64,000 nt of DNA from Bacteroidota bacterium (GCA_028876495.1 JAGWRO010000011.1:62001-126000), one strand, 5' to 3'. Counted from the stretch's first letter, positions 17,430 through 26,395 are shown. Notes: generated by a model from the sequence alone, not told the origin. A program made the numbers and translations.

Positions 17430-17885
17430 ATGAAAATCATCAAACTGCTTCTGCTCTCAGCATTCGTTTTCTTTACTACCAATTCCTTTAGCCAAACTAC
17501 TACCCCTTCCACCTTTCACGGTGCCGAAGCGAATTTAAAATCTTACAAAGCCTTGTTTATCCTTGATGAATCAGATCCACACAAAATGCAAATGATTCTT
17601 CATAATATAAAAAACTCATTGGATGATCCACGACTGAATGGAAAGCTACAGGTGGAGCTGATTGCTTTTGGTCCCGGAGTAAAATTATATTTAAAAACCA
17701 GCCACATGGATACCATGCTTTTACCATTGGTTAAAAGAGGGGTTATTTTTGCCGAGTGCGAAAACACGATGAAAATGGCAAAGCTTACTCCTGATCAATT
17801 ATGGCCTTTTGTTTCTTATGTACCGAGTGGCAATGGCGAAATCATCATAAGAGAATCACAGGGATGGGTAGGCATACATCCTTAG
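17430..17885 (+). CDS. Secreted DsrE-family protein
   Basis: The 151-residue protein has a signal peptide (MKIIKLLLLSAFVFFTTNSFSQ, cleavage near 22). The mature part has the DsrE-like pattern: KALFILDESDPHKMQMILHNIKNSL, then LQVELIAFGPGVKLYLK, then GVIFAECENTMKM with a cysteine near residue 111. Members of the periplasmic DsrE group are usually annotated only by fold. The gene directly follows the TlpA-like gene, which suggests that the thioredoxin-fold partner reduces this cysteine. Confidence 0.82.
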   Translation: MKIIKLLLLSAFVFFTTNSFSQTTTPSTFHGAEANLKSYKALFILDESDPHKMQMILHNIKNSLDDPRLNGKLQVELIAFGPGVKLYLKTSHMDTMLLPLVKRGVIFAECENTMKMAKLTPDQLWPFVSYVPSGNGEIIIRESQGWVGIHP

Positions 17886-17917
17886 TAAACTAACAAAAAA
17901 CACGATTTTTTATTTTG
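17884..17917 (+). repeat. 34-bp dispersed repeat copy
   Basis: Exact AGTAAAC (17884-17890) overlaps the stop codon of the DsrE gene. It is followed by a 14-base spacer and ATTTTTTATTTTG (11 of 13). It lies directly before the promoter of the gene at 18004. Confidence 0.55.
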
Positions 17918-17950
17918 CTTGTCGTATGTCAAAAATCTATTCTATTTTTG
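17918..17950 (+). promoter_or_regulatory. Bacteroidota-type promoter for the TMEM175-like gene
   Basis: A -7 box TATTTTTG (17943-17950, matching TAnnTTTG) lies 21 bases after CTTG (17918-17921, near the -33 TTG). The start codon is 54 bases downstream. Both boxes fit the phylum consensus. Confidence 0.5.
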
Positions 17951-18003
17951 GTAGTGATGTAAGCTAACCTTACCATCACCGCACATCCAAAAAATTTAAT
18001 GGA

Positions 18004-18696
18004 ATGAGAGAACCAAAACACGACAAGGAAAGATTAGATTTCCAATTGGAAAGATTTACTTTTTTTACAGATGGCGTTTGCGCCATTTGTATCACCTTAT
18101 TGATCATTGATATCAAAGTTCCTGAACTTGAATTTCCCTCCGATCAACTTTTATGGCAATCACTTTCGCACATGTCCTTTCGTTTTTTGGGATTTATCAT
18201 CAGCTTTGGAATTGTAGGTCATTACTGGTCGGTTCACCACCGCATATTCGGTTATGTAGTAAAATATACTACTGCCTTATTATGGCTTAATCTTGCTTAT
18301 CTATTCACGATGGTATTACTTCCTTTCAGCGCAGGCTTTCTTGGACAATACAGTTCTGATTCCGGGCTGAAACTCCCTTATGGTGTGTACACATTTAACA
18401 TGGTCCTTACCGGTTTTATGAATTGCTGGCTTTGGCTCTACGTAAGCAATCCAAAAAGAAAAATGCTTTCACGGGTAATATCACCAGCCAGGATCAGGCT
18501 GGGTTTATACAGAAGCCTTGTTATCCCGGTAATTTTTATCATTTCTTTTTTGGTGTTTTTGGTTTGGCCCGTTGTATCAAAATTCATTTTATTACTGATA
18601 CCGGTTATGCTGCATTGGGGAATGAAAGGGTTAGAAAAGAGAGCTGAGATAGAAGAAATGAAAACTGCAAAAATCAGTTTGGCAAAACCCGATTAA
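18004..18696 (+). CDS. TMEM175-like potassium channel family protein
   Basis: The 230-residue membrane protein has about six helices. The first helix carries ERFTFFTDGVCAICITLLIIDIKVP, the RxxxFSD-type signature of the TMEM175/DUF1211 family (Thr in place of the usual Ser). The family forms tetrameric potassium-selective channels without a classical filter loop. Bacterial forms have one six-helix repeat, as here. The C-terminus is charged and cytoplasmic. It is likely transcribed from the promoter at 17918. Confidence 0.88.
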   Translation: MREPKHDKERLDFQLERFTFFTDGVCAICITLLIIDIKVPELEFPSDQLLWQSLSHMSFRFLGFIISFGIVGHYWSVHHRIFGYVVKYTTALLWLNLAYLFTMVLLPFSAGFLGQYSSDSGLKLPYGVYTFNMVLTGFMNCWLWLYVSNPKRKMLSRVISPARIRLGLYRSLVIPVIFIISFLVFLVWPVVSKFILLLIPVMLHWGMKGLEKRAEIEEMKTAKISLAKPD

Positions 18697-18777
18697 AAAA
18701 TAAATTACAGAAGAAAACCCGTCGCTTCATTAATTATAAAAGCACTCTTTACCCTACCCGTAAAGACCAAATTTTAT

Positions 18778-19407
18778 ATGAGAAGAAATCTTTCGATTCT
18801 TTTTGGCCTGATTGCCTGGTTTGCTGTTGTAACCCAGTTTTTACTGATGCTTGAAAACCGTGTGGCTTCTGTCCCTGAAACGTTAGTGCGCTTTTTCAGT
18901 TTCTTTACCATTCTTACCAACCTGTTGGTAGCGATTTACTTTACCTCACAAAGCTTTCAAAGAAAAAATCATTCTGCCGGGTTTATAAACCAACCGGGAG
19001 TTCTGACTTCTGTCACAGTTTACATTACCATAATGGGATTGGTATATCAAATTCTTTTAAGGCATATCTGGCAACCCACAGGCCTTCAAAAAATCGTTGA
19101 TGAACTGCTTCATTCCTTAATTCCTTTGCTTGTTATTATTTATTGGTACTTTTTTGAAAATAAATCAAAAGTTAAGTATCGACAGGTCTTCAAATGGTTG
19201 ATTTATCCTTTGGTTTACCTTTTTTACATTTTAGTAAGAGGAAGCTTTTCCGGTTTTTATCCCTACCCATTTGTTGATGTAAGAAATCTTGGAGTTCAAA
19301 AAGTTTTGATCAACAGCACATGGCTGGTAATTTTGTTTGCGGTTGTATCGCTGTTGTTTGTATGGATTGGAAAATTGTTCGATAAAAAAAAGGTCTTAGC
19401 TGAATAA
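18778..19407 (+). CDS. Pr6Pr family membrane protein
   Basis: The 209-residue protein has six predicted helices. The N-terminus RRNLSILFGLIAWFAVVTQF and the following LVRFFSFFTILTNLLVAIYF are characteristic of the Pr6Pr (FAR-17a/AIG1-like) group. YPFVDVRNLGVQKVLIN near the C-terminus is also typical. Function is not established in bacteria. The gap to the preceding channel gene is 81 bases, so the two may share a transcript. It is convergent with the flavoprotein gene at 19419. Confidence 0.85.
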   Translation: MRRNLSILFGLIAWFAVVTQFLLMLENRVASVPETLVRFFSFFTILTNLLVAIYFTSQSFQRKNHSAGFINQPGVLTSVTVYITIMGLVYQILLRHIWQPTGLQKIVDELLHSLIPLLVIIYWYFFENKSKVKYRQVFKWLIYPLVYLFYILVRGSFSGFYPYPFVDVRNLGVQKVLINSTWLVILFAVVSLLFVWIGKLFDKKKVLAE

Positions 19408-19418
19408 ATTCAATCAAT

Positions 19419-20645
19419 TCACGAAAAAAATAACCTGAAATAAAAAGAAGGTTTGATGAGTTGCTTTTTCAAATCCATATCATTTAGCATAGAATTAATC
19501 AGCGTTTGAACCGATTTATTTTTGTTGGCCTTTTTCACCACAAAATTGATAATTGCGGGATATCGTGCAAGCTTTTGCATGGTATGTCCCATGCGCAGTT
19601 CGTTCCACATTTTAGAATAGATATGTTCGTCATATCTTTTATTGAACACTGCATCAAATTGTTTTTGTTTGAATGCTTTTAATACATGCGCTGCCGCAAA
19701 ACGGCCGCTTCTTATTGAATTCGCAATTCCTTCACCGGTAAAAGGATCAATCAATCCGGCGGCATCTCCGAGCAACAAAAACCGATCACCGGAAATCGTT
19801 CTTTTTTTGGAACCGAGCGGCAATCCGAAACCTTCGATTTCGCCTAAAGGTTTAGCGTCTTTAAAGCGATCCTTAAGTGTCGGTTCCGTTTCAAGCAATC
19901 TCATCATTTCCTTTTTCAGGTTCATCTTTTTTTTGCTCACTACACTCGAAAGCATTCCCAATCCTACGTTTGCTTTGTTTCCCGGAAGCGGAAAAACCCA
20001 AAGATAACCGGGAAGAATTTCTTTATAAAAATGAAGCTCAATATGATTTTCAGGATGAAAGTCTTTCACGTTTTCAAAATATTGCCTTACGCCTGCGCAA
20101 TAATGATCTTTTTCAACTTTGTTGTCAGTCAGTTTTTTGTTGAGTATGGAATGCGCGCCGTCAGCCCCAAGTGCGATAGCCGCTTCAAAGTTTTTGGTGG
20201 CCGATTGCAAAACAATCTTACCCGGTTCATTAATCACCGAAAGAATTTTTTCATTCTGGAAAACTGTAACATCAGGTAATTTGGCTGTTTCAGAAAAAAA
20301 GAAATTATCAAAATCAATTCGTTTGGAAACAAAGCCACCACCAAAAATATTTTTAGGCTTGGACAATTGTATGTCCATCTTTTGATGTTTCGGCGAAAAA
20401 AAACGAACGCCGTTCGAAGGGATCTTTTCCGTGAACTGATCTAATTTTTCGGTAAGTGATTTACTGATTTGGTGAAATTGTTTAGTAACGTCCGCACCTA
20501 AAGCATCGCCACAAATCTTATCTCTCGGAAAAGTATCTTTATCAATCAAAGCAATCTTCAAACCATTTCCTGAAAGTTTATAAGCCGCTGCGCAGCCGGC
20601 GGGGCCTGCACCAACGATCACCACATCAAATTGTACTGTTTCCAT
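19419..20645 (-). CDS. Geranylgeranyl-reductase-family FAD oxidoreductase
   Basis: The 408-residue protein has the FAD motif DVVIVGAGPAGCAAAYKLS (residues 7-25), then DKDTFPRDKICGDAL with the family cysteine, and LLLGDAAGLIDPFTGEGIANSIRSG (about 291-315), which is diagnostic for geranylgeranyl-reductase-like and PHBH-fold flavoenzymes. These reduce or hydroxylate isoprenoid or aromatic chains. In Bacteroidota they may act on quinone side chains, carotenoids or flexirubin-type pigments. No pigment genes are adjacent, so the substrate is open. It is a single gene. Confidence 0.9.
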   Translation of the reverse strand: METVQFDVVIVGAGPAGCAAAYKLSGNGLKIALIDKDTFPRDKICGDALGADVTKQFHQISKSLTEKLDQFTEKIPSNGVRFFSPKHQKMDIQLSKPKNIFGGGFVSKRIDFDNFFFSETAKLPDVTVFQNEKILSVINEPGKIVLQSATKNFEAAIALGADGAHSILNKKLTDNKVEKDHYCAGVRQYFENVKDFHPENHIELHFYKEILPGYLWVFPLPGNKANVGLGMLSSVVSKKKMNLKKEMMRLLETEPTLKDRFKDAKPLGEIEGFGLPLGSKKRTISGDRFLLLGDAAGLIDPFTGEGIANSIRSGRFAAAHVLKAFKQKQFDAVFNKRYDEHIYSKMWNELRMGHTMQKLARYPAIINFVVKKANKNKSVQTLINSMLNDMDLKKQLIKPSFYFRLFFS

Positions 20646-20672
20646 ATTAAGGCAGGCAATCTACAACTTTAT

Positions 20673-20706
20673 AGTAAATGAAGAAATAATTGCAATTTTT
20701 ATTTTA
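20673..20706 (+). repeat. 34-bp dispersed repeat, weaker copy
   Basis: AGTAAAT (one mismatch), a 14-base spacer, and AATTTTTATTTTA (11 of 13), in the gap before the esterase gene. Confidence 0.45.
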
Positions 20707-20715
20707 GAACAATCG

Positions 20716-20873
20716 CCTTCGACAAGTTCAGGCTGTCAGTGTTCTTAAACGTGCGAATTCTTTTTACCAGAACCCACCTTCGACAAGTTCAGGCTGACAC
20801 TACTTTTTTGGAGCGAAACTTAAATGATAAATTTCATTCCGGTAGTTAATGTCACGCAGAGCTTGTCGAAGCG
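20716..20873. repeat. REP-like palindrome cluster (three units)
   Basis: Two direct copies of CCTTCGACAAGTTCAGGCTG (20716-20735 and 20777-20796), each followed by a CA-containing end, are joined by an inverted relative. The inverted unit has GTCACGCAG and AGCTTGTCGAAG at 20851-20872. The direct-inverted layout is typical of REP/BIME elements mobilised by REP-associated transposases, a remnant of which lies at 2716-2928. Confidence 0.7.
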
Positions 20874-20962
20874 CTATTCAATATGAAACACATTTCAACT
20901 TTTGTTGGTAACTTTCATCTTTAATGTTTGCTGAATATTTGATCACTTCAAAATTTACCGAT

Positions 20963-21742
20963 ATGAGATTTTTAAAGACAACCCTTCCTGCTTTTTTATT
21001 GCTTATTTTTTTGGGTAGCTTTAGCAACAGATCATTTTCGCAATCATCATCACGCTTTAGTGCTCAAAATTTTATTCAAAACGGAGATACGCTGCGCTAT
21101 CGCCTGTTGTTTCCTGATGCAGATACATTACGCAAATATCCTTTGGTAATTTTTTTACATGGTTCAGGAGAACGTGGCAATGATAACGAAGCCCAATTAA
21201 AATGGGGTGTACAAAATTTTGCTACCGATGAAATGATGCACCTTCATCCGGCGGTTGTGATTGCACCACAATGCCCTACTCACGAAAGCTGGTCGCATTT
21301 CTCAAACAGCAATCATGGGCCAATGTCACTCTTACCAACGCCTGCCAAATCGATGGAACTGTTGATCGCATTGATTCACCAGGCTGTGAAAAACTTGCCG
21401 GTAGATACAAACAGGATTTATATCACAGGATTGTCGATGGGTGGCTTTGGCACCTACGATGCCATCGAACGTTATCCCAATTTGTTTGCCGCAGCGGTTC
21501 CGGTTTGCGGCGGCGGCGATGTCACAAAAGCACCATCAATCGCGCATATTCCCATGTGGATATTTCATGGATCAGAAGATCCGACCGTAAATCCGCTTTA
21601 TTCTTTAAATATGGCTGAAGCATTACGAAAAGCAGGCGCACATCCCGGACTTACGATGTATCCTGAAACAGGGCATTTCTCATGGATTGCGGCTTACAGT
21701 GATCCTGCAATGATGGAATGGTTATTCAGGCAGCACAAATAA
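20963..21742 (+). CDS. Secreted alpha/beta hydrolase (PHB-depolymerase/feruloyl-esterase-like)
   Basis: Start chosen at 20963 because it begins a proper signal peptide (MRFLKTTLPAFLLLIFLGSF). The 259-residue protein carries the oxyanion-hole region VIFLHGSGERGN (HGSGERG motif), the nucleophile elbow ITGLSMGGFGTYDA (GLSMGG), a likely Asp in FHGSEDPTVNP, and a catalytic His near the C-terminal TGHFSW. It resembles the exported esterases that cleave acyl groups from polysaccharides. It is followed after 16 bases by a small membrane protein gene. Confidence 0.88.
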   Translation: MRFLKTTLPAFLLLIFLGSFSNRSFSQSSSRFSAQNFIQNGDTLRYRLLFPDADTLRKYPLVIFLHGSGERGNDNEAQLKWGVQNFATDEMMHLHPAVVIAPQCPTHESWSHFSNSNHGPMSLLPTPAKSMELLIALIHQAVKNLPVDTNRIYITGLSMGGFGTYDAIERYPNLFAAAVPVCGGGDVTKAPSIAHIPMWIFHGSEDPTVNPLYSLNMAEALRKAGAHPGLTMYPETGHFSWIAAYSDPAMMEWLFRQHK

Positions 21743-21758
21743 AAAAATAGAAGAAAAA

Positions 21759-21989
21759 ATGAATTTCCCATGGTTCAAACGTATCGGCATATTTTTTCTA
21801 CCAAAGGTTTTGGTTGGATGGATTATTTTACTCGTGGCTATTGCTTATGCAGTGTACCAGTTCATTGATATTGACAGCCGGTCTCATTCAGTAAGTGATA
21901 CATTGATCAACTTTTTTTTCATGCTGCTTATTATCGGAGCTGTTTATTCGCTCATCGCTTTTTTTACAAGCAGACCAACAAATTCGTAA
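21759..21989 (+). CDS. Small two-helix membrane protein
   Basis: The 76-residue protein has two predicted helices (about 15-36 and 46-66). Function is unknown and no homologue is recognised. It lies 16 bases after the esterase stop and ends before a strong terminator, so it probably shares the esterase transcript. Confidence 0.65.
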   Translation: MNFPWFKRIGIFFLPKVLVGWIILLVAIAYAVYQFIDIDSRSHSVSDTLINFFFMLLIIGAVYSLIAFFTSRPTNS

Positions 21990-22048
21990 GATTTTTAATC
22001 ATTTAAAAGAATAATTTCTTTGATAATACCTGATACTGTAAGCAGTAA

Positions 22049-22087
22049 AAATAAGAGAGCCCGGCAACTGTTCCGGGCTTTCTTATT
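22049..22087. terminator. Strong bidirectional terminator
   Basis: A long stem (AAATAAGAGAGCCCGG pairing with CCGGGCTTTCTTATTT, with one G-T pair) is flanked by A-rich and T-rich arms. It can end the esterase transcript and also the gene at 22138 from the other side. Confidence 0.85.
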
Positions 22088-22137
22088 TAAGACATTTTTT
22101 AATAGAGGATGCAATTTTTTGCGCTCCACCTCCTCTG

Positions 22138-22581
22138 TTATTTGCGACCAGGGGTACCTTTCTTATTGGTATTCATTTTTTGATTTTGCATCCTGTTAGT
22201 GTTCTGTATTTTGTTAATCTGCTGCAGGTTCATCATGCGTCTTTGATTGAACCGGTTTTGATTAAGATAACGATTGCCTGACATATCCAGGCATTCGCCG
22301 TTGCGCAATTGGTATTGTTGCTGGTTTTTTAGTTGGTACGATCCGTTGGGATTAACCACTGTACCATTTTGTAAGGTCACCTGGTTTTGAACCTGTGTAC
22401 GGGTGCCTTTATTTACACTATAGAGTTTGCCATCTAATAACATGAGATGATCTTCCTGGTGTATGCGATCGCGCTGTTGTATAGGTGCACGGTCCCTGTC
22501 TCTTTGACGAAGGGTATCCTGTGATTTAGCTGCACTAATCATAATAATCAGTGACAGAAACATTAGAAACTTTTTTTTCAT
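22138..22581 (-). CDS. Secreted Gln/Asn/Arg-rich protein (DUF6799-like)
   Basis: Start chosen at MKKKFLMFLS (22581), which gives a signal peptide ending near SAAKSQ; the longer frame has no export signal. The mature part is rich in Q, N and R. It has a small folded unit, HLMLLDGKLYSVNKGTRTQVQNQVTLQNGTVVNPNGSYQL, that resembles the DUF6799 domain of Bacteroidota exported proteins. It ends in an R/Q/M-rich tail. Function is unknown. Confidence 0.75.
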   Translation of the reverse strand: MKKKFLMFLSLIIMISAAKSQDTLRQRDRDRAPIQQRDRIHQEDHLMLLDGKLYSVNKGTRTQVQNQVTLQNGTVVNPNGSYQLKNQQQYQLRNGECLDMSGNRYLNQNRFNQRRMMNLQQINKIQNTNRMQNQKMNTNKKGTPGRK

Positions 22582-22755
22582 AAAAACGATTTTTTGATTG
22601 AATAAATAAAATCCATGAGAACAAAATTGCGCTGTTTGCACTCCTCCATCAATGACAATAGTCAGCGGTAATATTGACAGCAATCAACCACAGCACGCAT
22701 ATAAATCATTGACTGTTAGATCAGCTTGATTTTAAATTGCCAATAAAATAATGTC

Positions 22756-23676
22756 ATGAAAAAATCACTTTTGATACCAGCGGCTTTGTTCCTGTTTATG
22801 CAGCTATCAGCCCAGGAAAGCGTAGAAAGAATCACCAAACTAAAAGGAGGTTCTACTAACACCAGTTATCTTATTGCAGGTGTAGAAACCAGCACAACTG
22901 CTTATATAAATACAAAAACAAATGATAGCAGCGGCACAGCACCTTACGTTTCTTTTTATGCAAATTATCATAATAAAAATCATTTGGGTGTTAGCGCCAA
23001 AACTTATGTTTTGCCGGGAGGAAGCAACAGCGGATTTTATTTAACCTCATTGTCCGCCTATTATGCCAATTATGAAGGCAAGTTAATACCGTTCTTATCT
23101 TATACGCGCCATATACAAGCTTCTAACCCGTCAATACCGTATTCACCTATTCAAAATGAGATACTGGCGCAGCTTCGCATCACTACAAATTTTATTGACC
23201 CTGTTTTTGGTGTTGATTGGGGCTTCGGAAACGACAAAGAGAATAATAATGAAACCGTTTATGACATCAATGCTTTTGCGGGAATAAGTCATAACTTTAT
23301 TTTGTCACCTAATGAAAAGGACAACATGTTGGCTATCGTTCCTACGTTGCAGCTAAATGCGGGTACAGATCAATATTACAGCTTTTTGCAAACTGCAAAA
23401 TATGTTTCAAGAAACAGATCCGTTAATTACCTTTTGCATGGTAATAATTCCGGCGGCAACAGGGGCGGAAATATGAATAACGGGACGATGACCCAAACAG
23501 TAATTAATCAAACCAACGAATTTTCTCTTAGCAACATTGAAGCGAATCTTTATCTTGTATTTATCACCGGCAAATTTTCAATCGCGCCGTCCGGCAGTCT
23601 TTATTTTCCGTTAAGAGGTCAAGACAAAACGATGTATGGTTACTGGCAGTTAAATCTGAACTTCACCATAGATTAA
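22756..23676 (+). CDS. Secreted, probably outer-membrane, protein
   Basis: The 306-residue protein has a signal peptide (MKKSLLIPAALFLFMQLSAQ). The remainder shows alternating aromatic and polar residues in strand-like blocks (for example PYVSFYANYHNKNHLGVSAKTY), ending in a final aromatic strand GYWQLNLNFTID. This pattern suggests an outer-membrane beta-barrel, with an Asn/Gly-rich insertion near 225-240. No family is recognised. It appears to be a single gene. Confidence 0.7.
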   Translation: MKKSLLIPAALFLFMQLSAQESVERITKLKGGSTNTSYLIAGVETSTTAYINTKTNDSSGTAPYVSFYANYHNKNHLGVSAKTYVLPGGSNSGFYLTSLSAYYANYEGKLIPFLSYTRHIQASNPSIPYSPIQNEILAQLRITTNFIDPVFGVDWGFGNDKENNNETVYDINAFAGISHNFILSPNEKDNMLAIVPTLQLNAGTDQYYSFLQTAKYVSRNRSVNYLLHGNNSGGNRGGNMNNGTMTQTVINQTNEFSLSNIEANLYLVFITGKFSIAPSGSLYFPLRGQDKTMYGYWQLNLNFTID

Positions 23677-23784
23677 GCATTTTAATGCAGCCCAATTAAG
23701 GTTAGCGATTATGTTAATCTTAGTCTTGAGTTATTTTAATCAATTAGAACCTTAAACTTATTTTTTGTTGCATCAATGTCTCTT

Positions 23785-23821
23785 AAAAAAACTGTCCCTG
23801 GAATTAAAGTACCAGGGACAG
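23785..23821 (-). terminator. Terminator of the lipoprotein gene at 23835
   Basis: CTGTCCCTGG and CCAGGGACAG form a perfect ten-pair stem (23792-23821). On the minus strand it is followed by seven Ts, just after the stop at 23835. Confidence 0.88.
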
Positions 23822-23834
23822 ATTAGAATTATAA

Positions 23835-24881
23835 TTACTCGTGGTGCCCTCCCCCACATTCTCCTTCAGAAACCAAACCTTCGGTAATACTGAATGATTT
23901 ATCGGCAATAAAATCATTACCCTTAACCACACCACTGATCCTGATTGAATAATTTCCTGTAAGAGTAAGGCCGGAATAATACTGGTCAGGAATTAAAGCA
24001 CGGGTTCCGCCCATTTCATCATTTTTGGGGAAATCATCCAACGGTCCCATTTCAATACTTTTTACAGACCTGTCGCTCCCCACTCCGCTTTCAAATGCAT
24101 AAAAGGCTTCAGGGTTTCCAAAAATACCTGCATTGGCTTCGTAATGCCAGTTAACATTATCTTCCAATGTTTGGCCCGGGGTTCTGGTATCAATTACTTC
24201 ACCATTGTGTAGCAATTCAATCTTTAAACCGGTAAGGCGGGAAGTTTGATCATCATTGCGCAAGTCAAATGAATATTTTTTCGACCAGCCCTGTGAAGCT
24301 TTTGACTTTTCAAGATAAGATGCAGAAGCGATAAAAATATTGGTTAAATGAATCGTGATCCCTTCGCCGTTAATTACTTCAAGGGTCCAACCGGTTTTTT
24401 CAGGATAAGTAGCCGGAGATTTTGGGATACAAGTTACTGTTCTGTTTTGATCCAATCCGCAAACGAAAACAGTTTGAACAAGCGGGGTTCCAAACCAGAA
24501 ATTGCATTTATTATCCTGGAAAGCCTTGTGTTTTCCACGATTAATTTGGTCTTCGGTTGGGTCTCCTGTTGTTGTTACTGTGAAATATTGATCAAAGGCA
24601 GCCAATGCTTCAGGCCTTTCAGACCAGTTATAGGACCATGATTGATAAGAAAAAGGATCCGTTCCGGTAATTTGATAATTTTTCCTTACGCCCTTTACAT
24701 TTACCTGTATTGATTGTGCAGTTTTAGAAGCATTTAAAGATGACGATTTTTTTTCTGAAGTAGTCGAAAGTGTATTATTTTTCGAATCCATTTGTTCTTT
24801 ATTCAGTGCATCTTTTTGGCAGCCATAAAGTGCCAATAAAATCACTGTTCCTATTGCGATTTTTTTAATTAAGTGTATCAT
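23835..24881 (-). CDS. Lipoprotein of unknown function
   Basis: The 348-residue protein has a lipoprotein signal with Cys21 (ALYGC). A Ser/Thr/Lys-rich linker of about 40 residues follows, then a folded domain with many Trp and Tyr and several cysteines (CNFWFG, FVCGLDQNRTVTC), ending in ECGGGHHE. The His and acidic residues at the end could bind metal, though this is speculative. No family is recognised. It is followed by its own terminator and is probably independent of the lipoprotein gene at 25038, which also has a hairpin after it. Confidence 0.75.
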   Translation of the reverse strand: MIHLIKKIAIGTVILLALYGCQKDALNKEQMDSKNNTLSTTSEKKSSSLNASKTAQSIQVNVKGVRKNYQITGTDPFSYQSWSYNWSERPEALAAFDQYFTVTTTGDPTEDQINRGKHKAFQDNKCNFWFGTPLVQTVFVCGLDQNRTVTCIPKSPATYPEKTGWTLEVINGEGITIHLTNIFIASASYLEKSKASQGWSKKYSFDLRNDDQTSRLTGLKIELLHNGEVIDTRTPGQTLEDNVNWHYEANAGIFGNPEAFYAFESGVGSDRSVKSIEMGPLDDFPKNDEMGGTRALIPDQYYSGLTLTGNYSIRISGVVKGNDFIADKSFSITEGLVSEGECGGGHHE

Positions 24882-24977
24882 GATTTTTAAAATTTTGTTC
24901 CTTTACAAATCAACTGTGAGTAATTAATTAATCTCATTTTTATTGTTCCGGAACTATTAAACATAAAATCCCTAAAC

Positions 24978-25013
24978 TTTTAACCCAATGCCTGACTTTG
25001 CATTGGGTTAAAA
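24978..25013 (-). terminator. Hairpin after the glycine-rich lipoprotein gene
   Basis: TTAACCCAATGC and GCATTGGGTTAA form a 12-pair stem around a short loop, 25 to 60 bases after the stop of the gene at 25038. A T-containing stretch follows, although not a long run. Confidence 0.7.
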
Positions 25014-25037
25014 CATAATAGATAATAAAAAAAGTAC

Positions 25038-26198
25038 TTATCTTCCTCCTTTTCCTCCTCCTTTTCCTCCTCCGCCACCGCCGCCGCGGCCTGTTAATGC
25101 CACATCAATGTAAGTCAGGTTATTAGTTGCATCAATATGTGCAGTGTTTCCTGCTCCTTCTTCCGCTGCAACAATTTCAGAAGAACCAATAATTCCTGTA
25201 TTATTTGTTAAGAAGGTGTTTAGGATTGTTCCTGCCTCATCTCCATCAAAACTGAAAGTGATGCGATACTCTCCTGCGCCATCATTAAATTTATTTGCAT
25301 CCCATGTATAACCGTAGATAACCTTCCCTTTAATATTTACCTCTGCGTTATAAAAACCAGGTCCGTCTCCGGCTTGCCAAACTGCAGAACTAAAGACCAC
25401 CGTACCGGCACCATCACCTGTCCAGGAGTCTGAAGAAGTGTTCCAGGTCAAAATTGGATCAGTTTTCGTCAACTTCTGAATGGTAAGCCTTGCATGACGG
25501 GAATAGATTGTAGCCTCATCGCCCAGACCATATTGAACAGTTTTATCGGATGTGGTCTGTAAACCATGCATTTCGTCGACTCCCCAACCGGAAGTATGCC
25601 GCATTGCAAATTGCTTGACGGTTGAAGCAAGTTTTTTAACCAACACGACTTCTGTCCTTACTTTTGAGTTTAAGGTCCAATCACTTGACTCCAGGTTATC
25701 ACCCCAGTCAACTGAATCAACGTTCACCTTTTCACCTGTACCTGCAGTCAAAGTAGTAGCCTGCCAATAGTTGTTCGCGTCCTTTTGAAGATAAGCCCTG
25801 TAAATGGTGCTTGTTCCGTCACCCGGAGTTGTTTCGTTTAAACAAACAAGTTCATTAGAGGGACTTGGCTGGCAACTATATATAGGAGAAGAAGGATCTA
25901 TAGGATCTACTCCCCAAACATACCACCATGCGCCGTTGAGCACAACACTATTCGTGTCATAACCTGATGGTGGTACTCTTAAAGGTAATGTTAACCCCCC
26001 TTCTGCCCATAATACAGGGAAAGACAGGTTGCTTCCAACACTTGTAACTTCTCCTCCACCTTTACCTCCTCCGCCTTTTGCGTTTGATACATTTGTAGGC
26101 GTATCCAAATTCCTGTCAGCTTTTTCACATCCCATGAAAAAAAGAACAGCAGCTATAATAAAGCTTGCCTTCAAAACTGACCTAGATAATCGGTTCAT
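25038..26198 (-). CDS. Lipoprotein with Gly/Lys-rich ends, unknown function
   Basis: The 386-residue protein has a lipobox FMGC (Cys24). After it comes a glycine/lysine block (KGGGGKGGG, about 41-49), then about 315 residues of strand-rich sequence, and a final glycine/lysine/arginine tail (GRGGGGGGGKGGGKGGR). The bracketing of one domain by two Gly-Lys tracts is unusual. The central part mentions no known motif. It may be a surface-exposed binding protein. Confidence 0.75.
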   Translation of the reverse strand: MNRLSRSVLKASFIIAAVLFFMGCEKADRNLDTPTNVSNAKGGGGKGGGEVTSVGSNLSFPVLWAEGGLTLPLRVPPSGYDTNSVVLNGAWWYVWGVDPIDPSSPIYSCQPSPSNELVCLNETTPGDGTSTIYRAYLQKDANNYWQATTLTAGTGEKVNVDSVDWGDNLESSDWTLNSKVRTEVVLVKKLASTVKQFAMRHTSGWGVDEMHGLQTTSDKTVQYGLGDEATIYSRHARLTIQKLTKTDPILTWNTSSDSWTGDGAGTVVFSSAVWQAGDGPGFYNAEVNIKGKVIYGYTWDANKFNDGAGEYRITFSFDGDEAGTILNTFLTNNTGIIGSSEIVAAEEGAGNTAHIDATNNLTYIDVALTGRGGGGGGGKGGGKGGR

Positions 26199-26395
26199 AA
26201 TTTTTGTTTTTAGTTTTAAAAAATGATTAATTCTTCATTTGAAGAATGATCGAAATTATGTAACCTATTATGCGGGGAGAATGACCATTGTCAGCAGGAA
26301 TACTAACTCTGGTTAGTATAATATTTTTTAAGAAAAATACTATGAGACAAGACAACGTATGGACACACGAAAACGAATCGTTAATCTCAGTTTGC

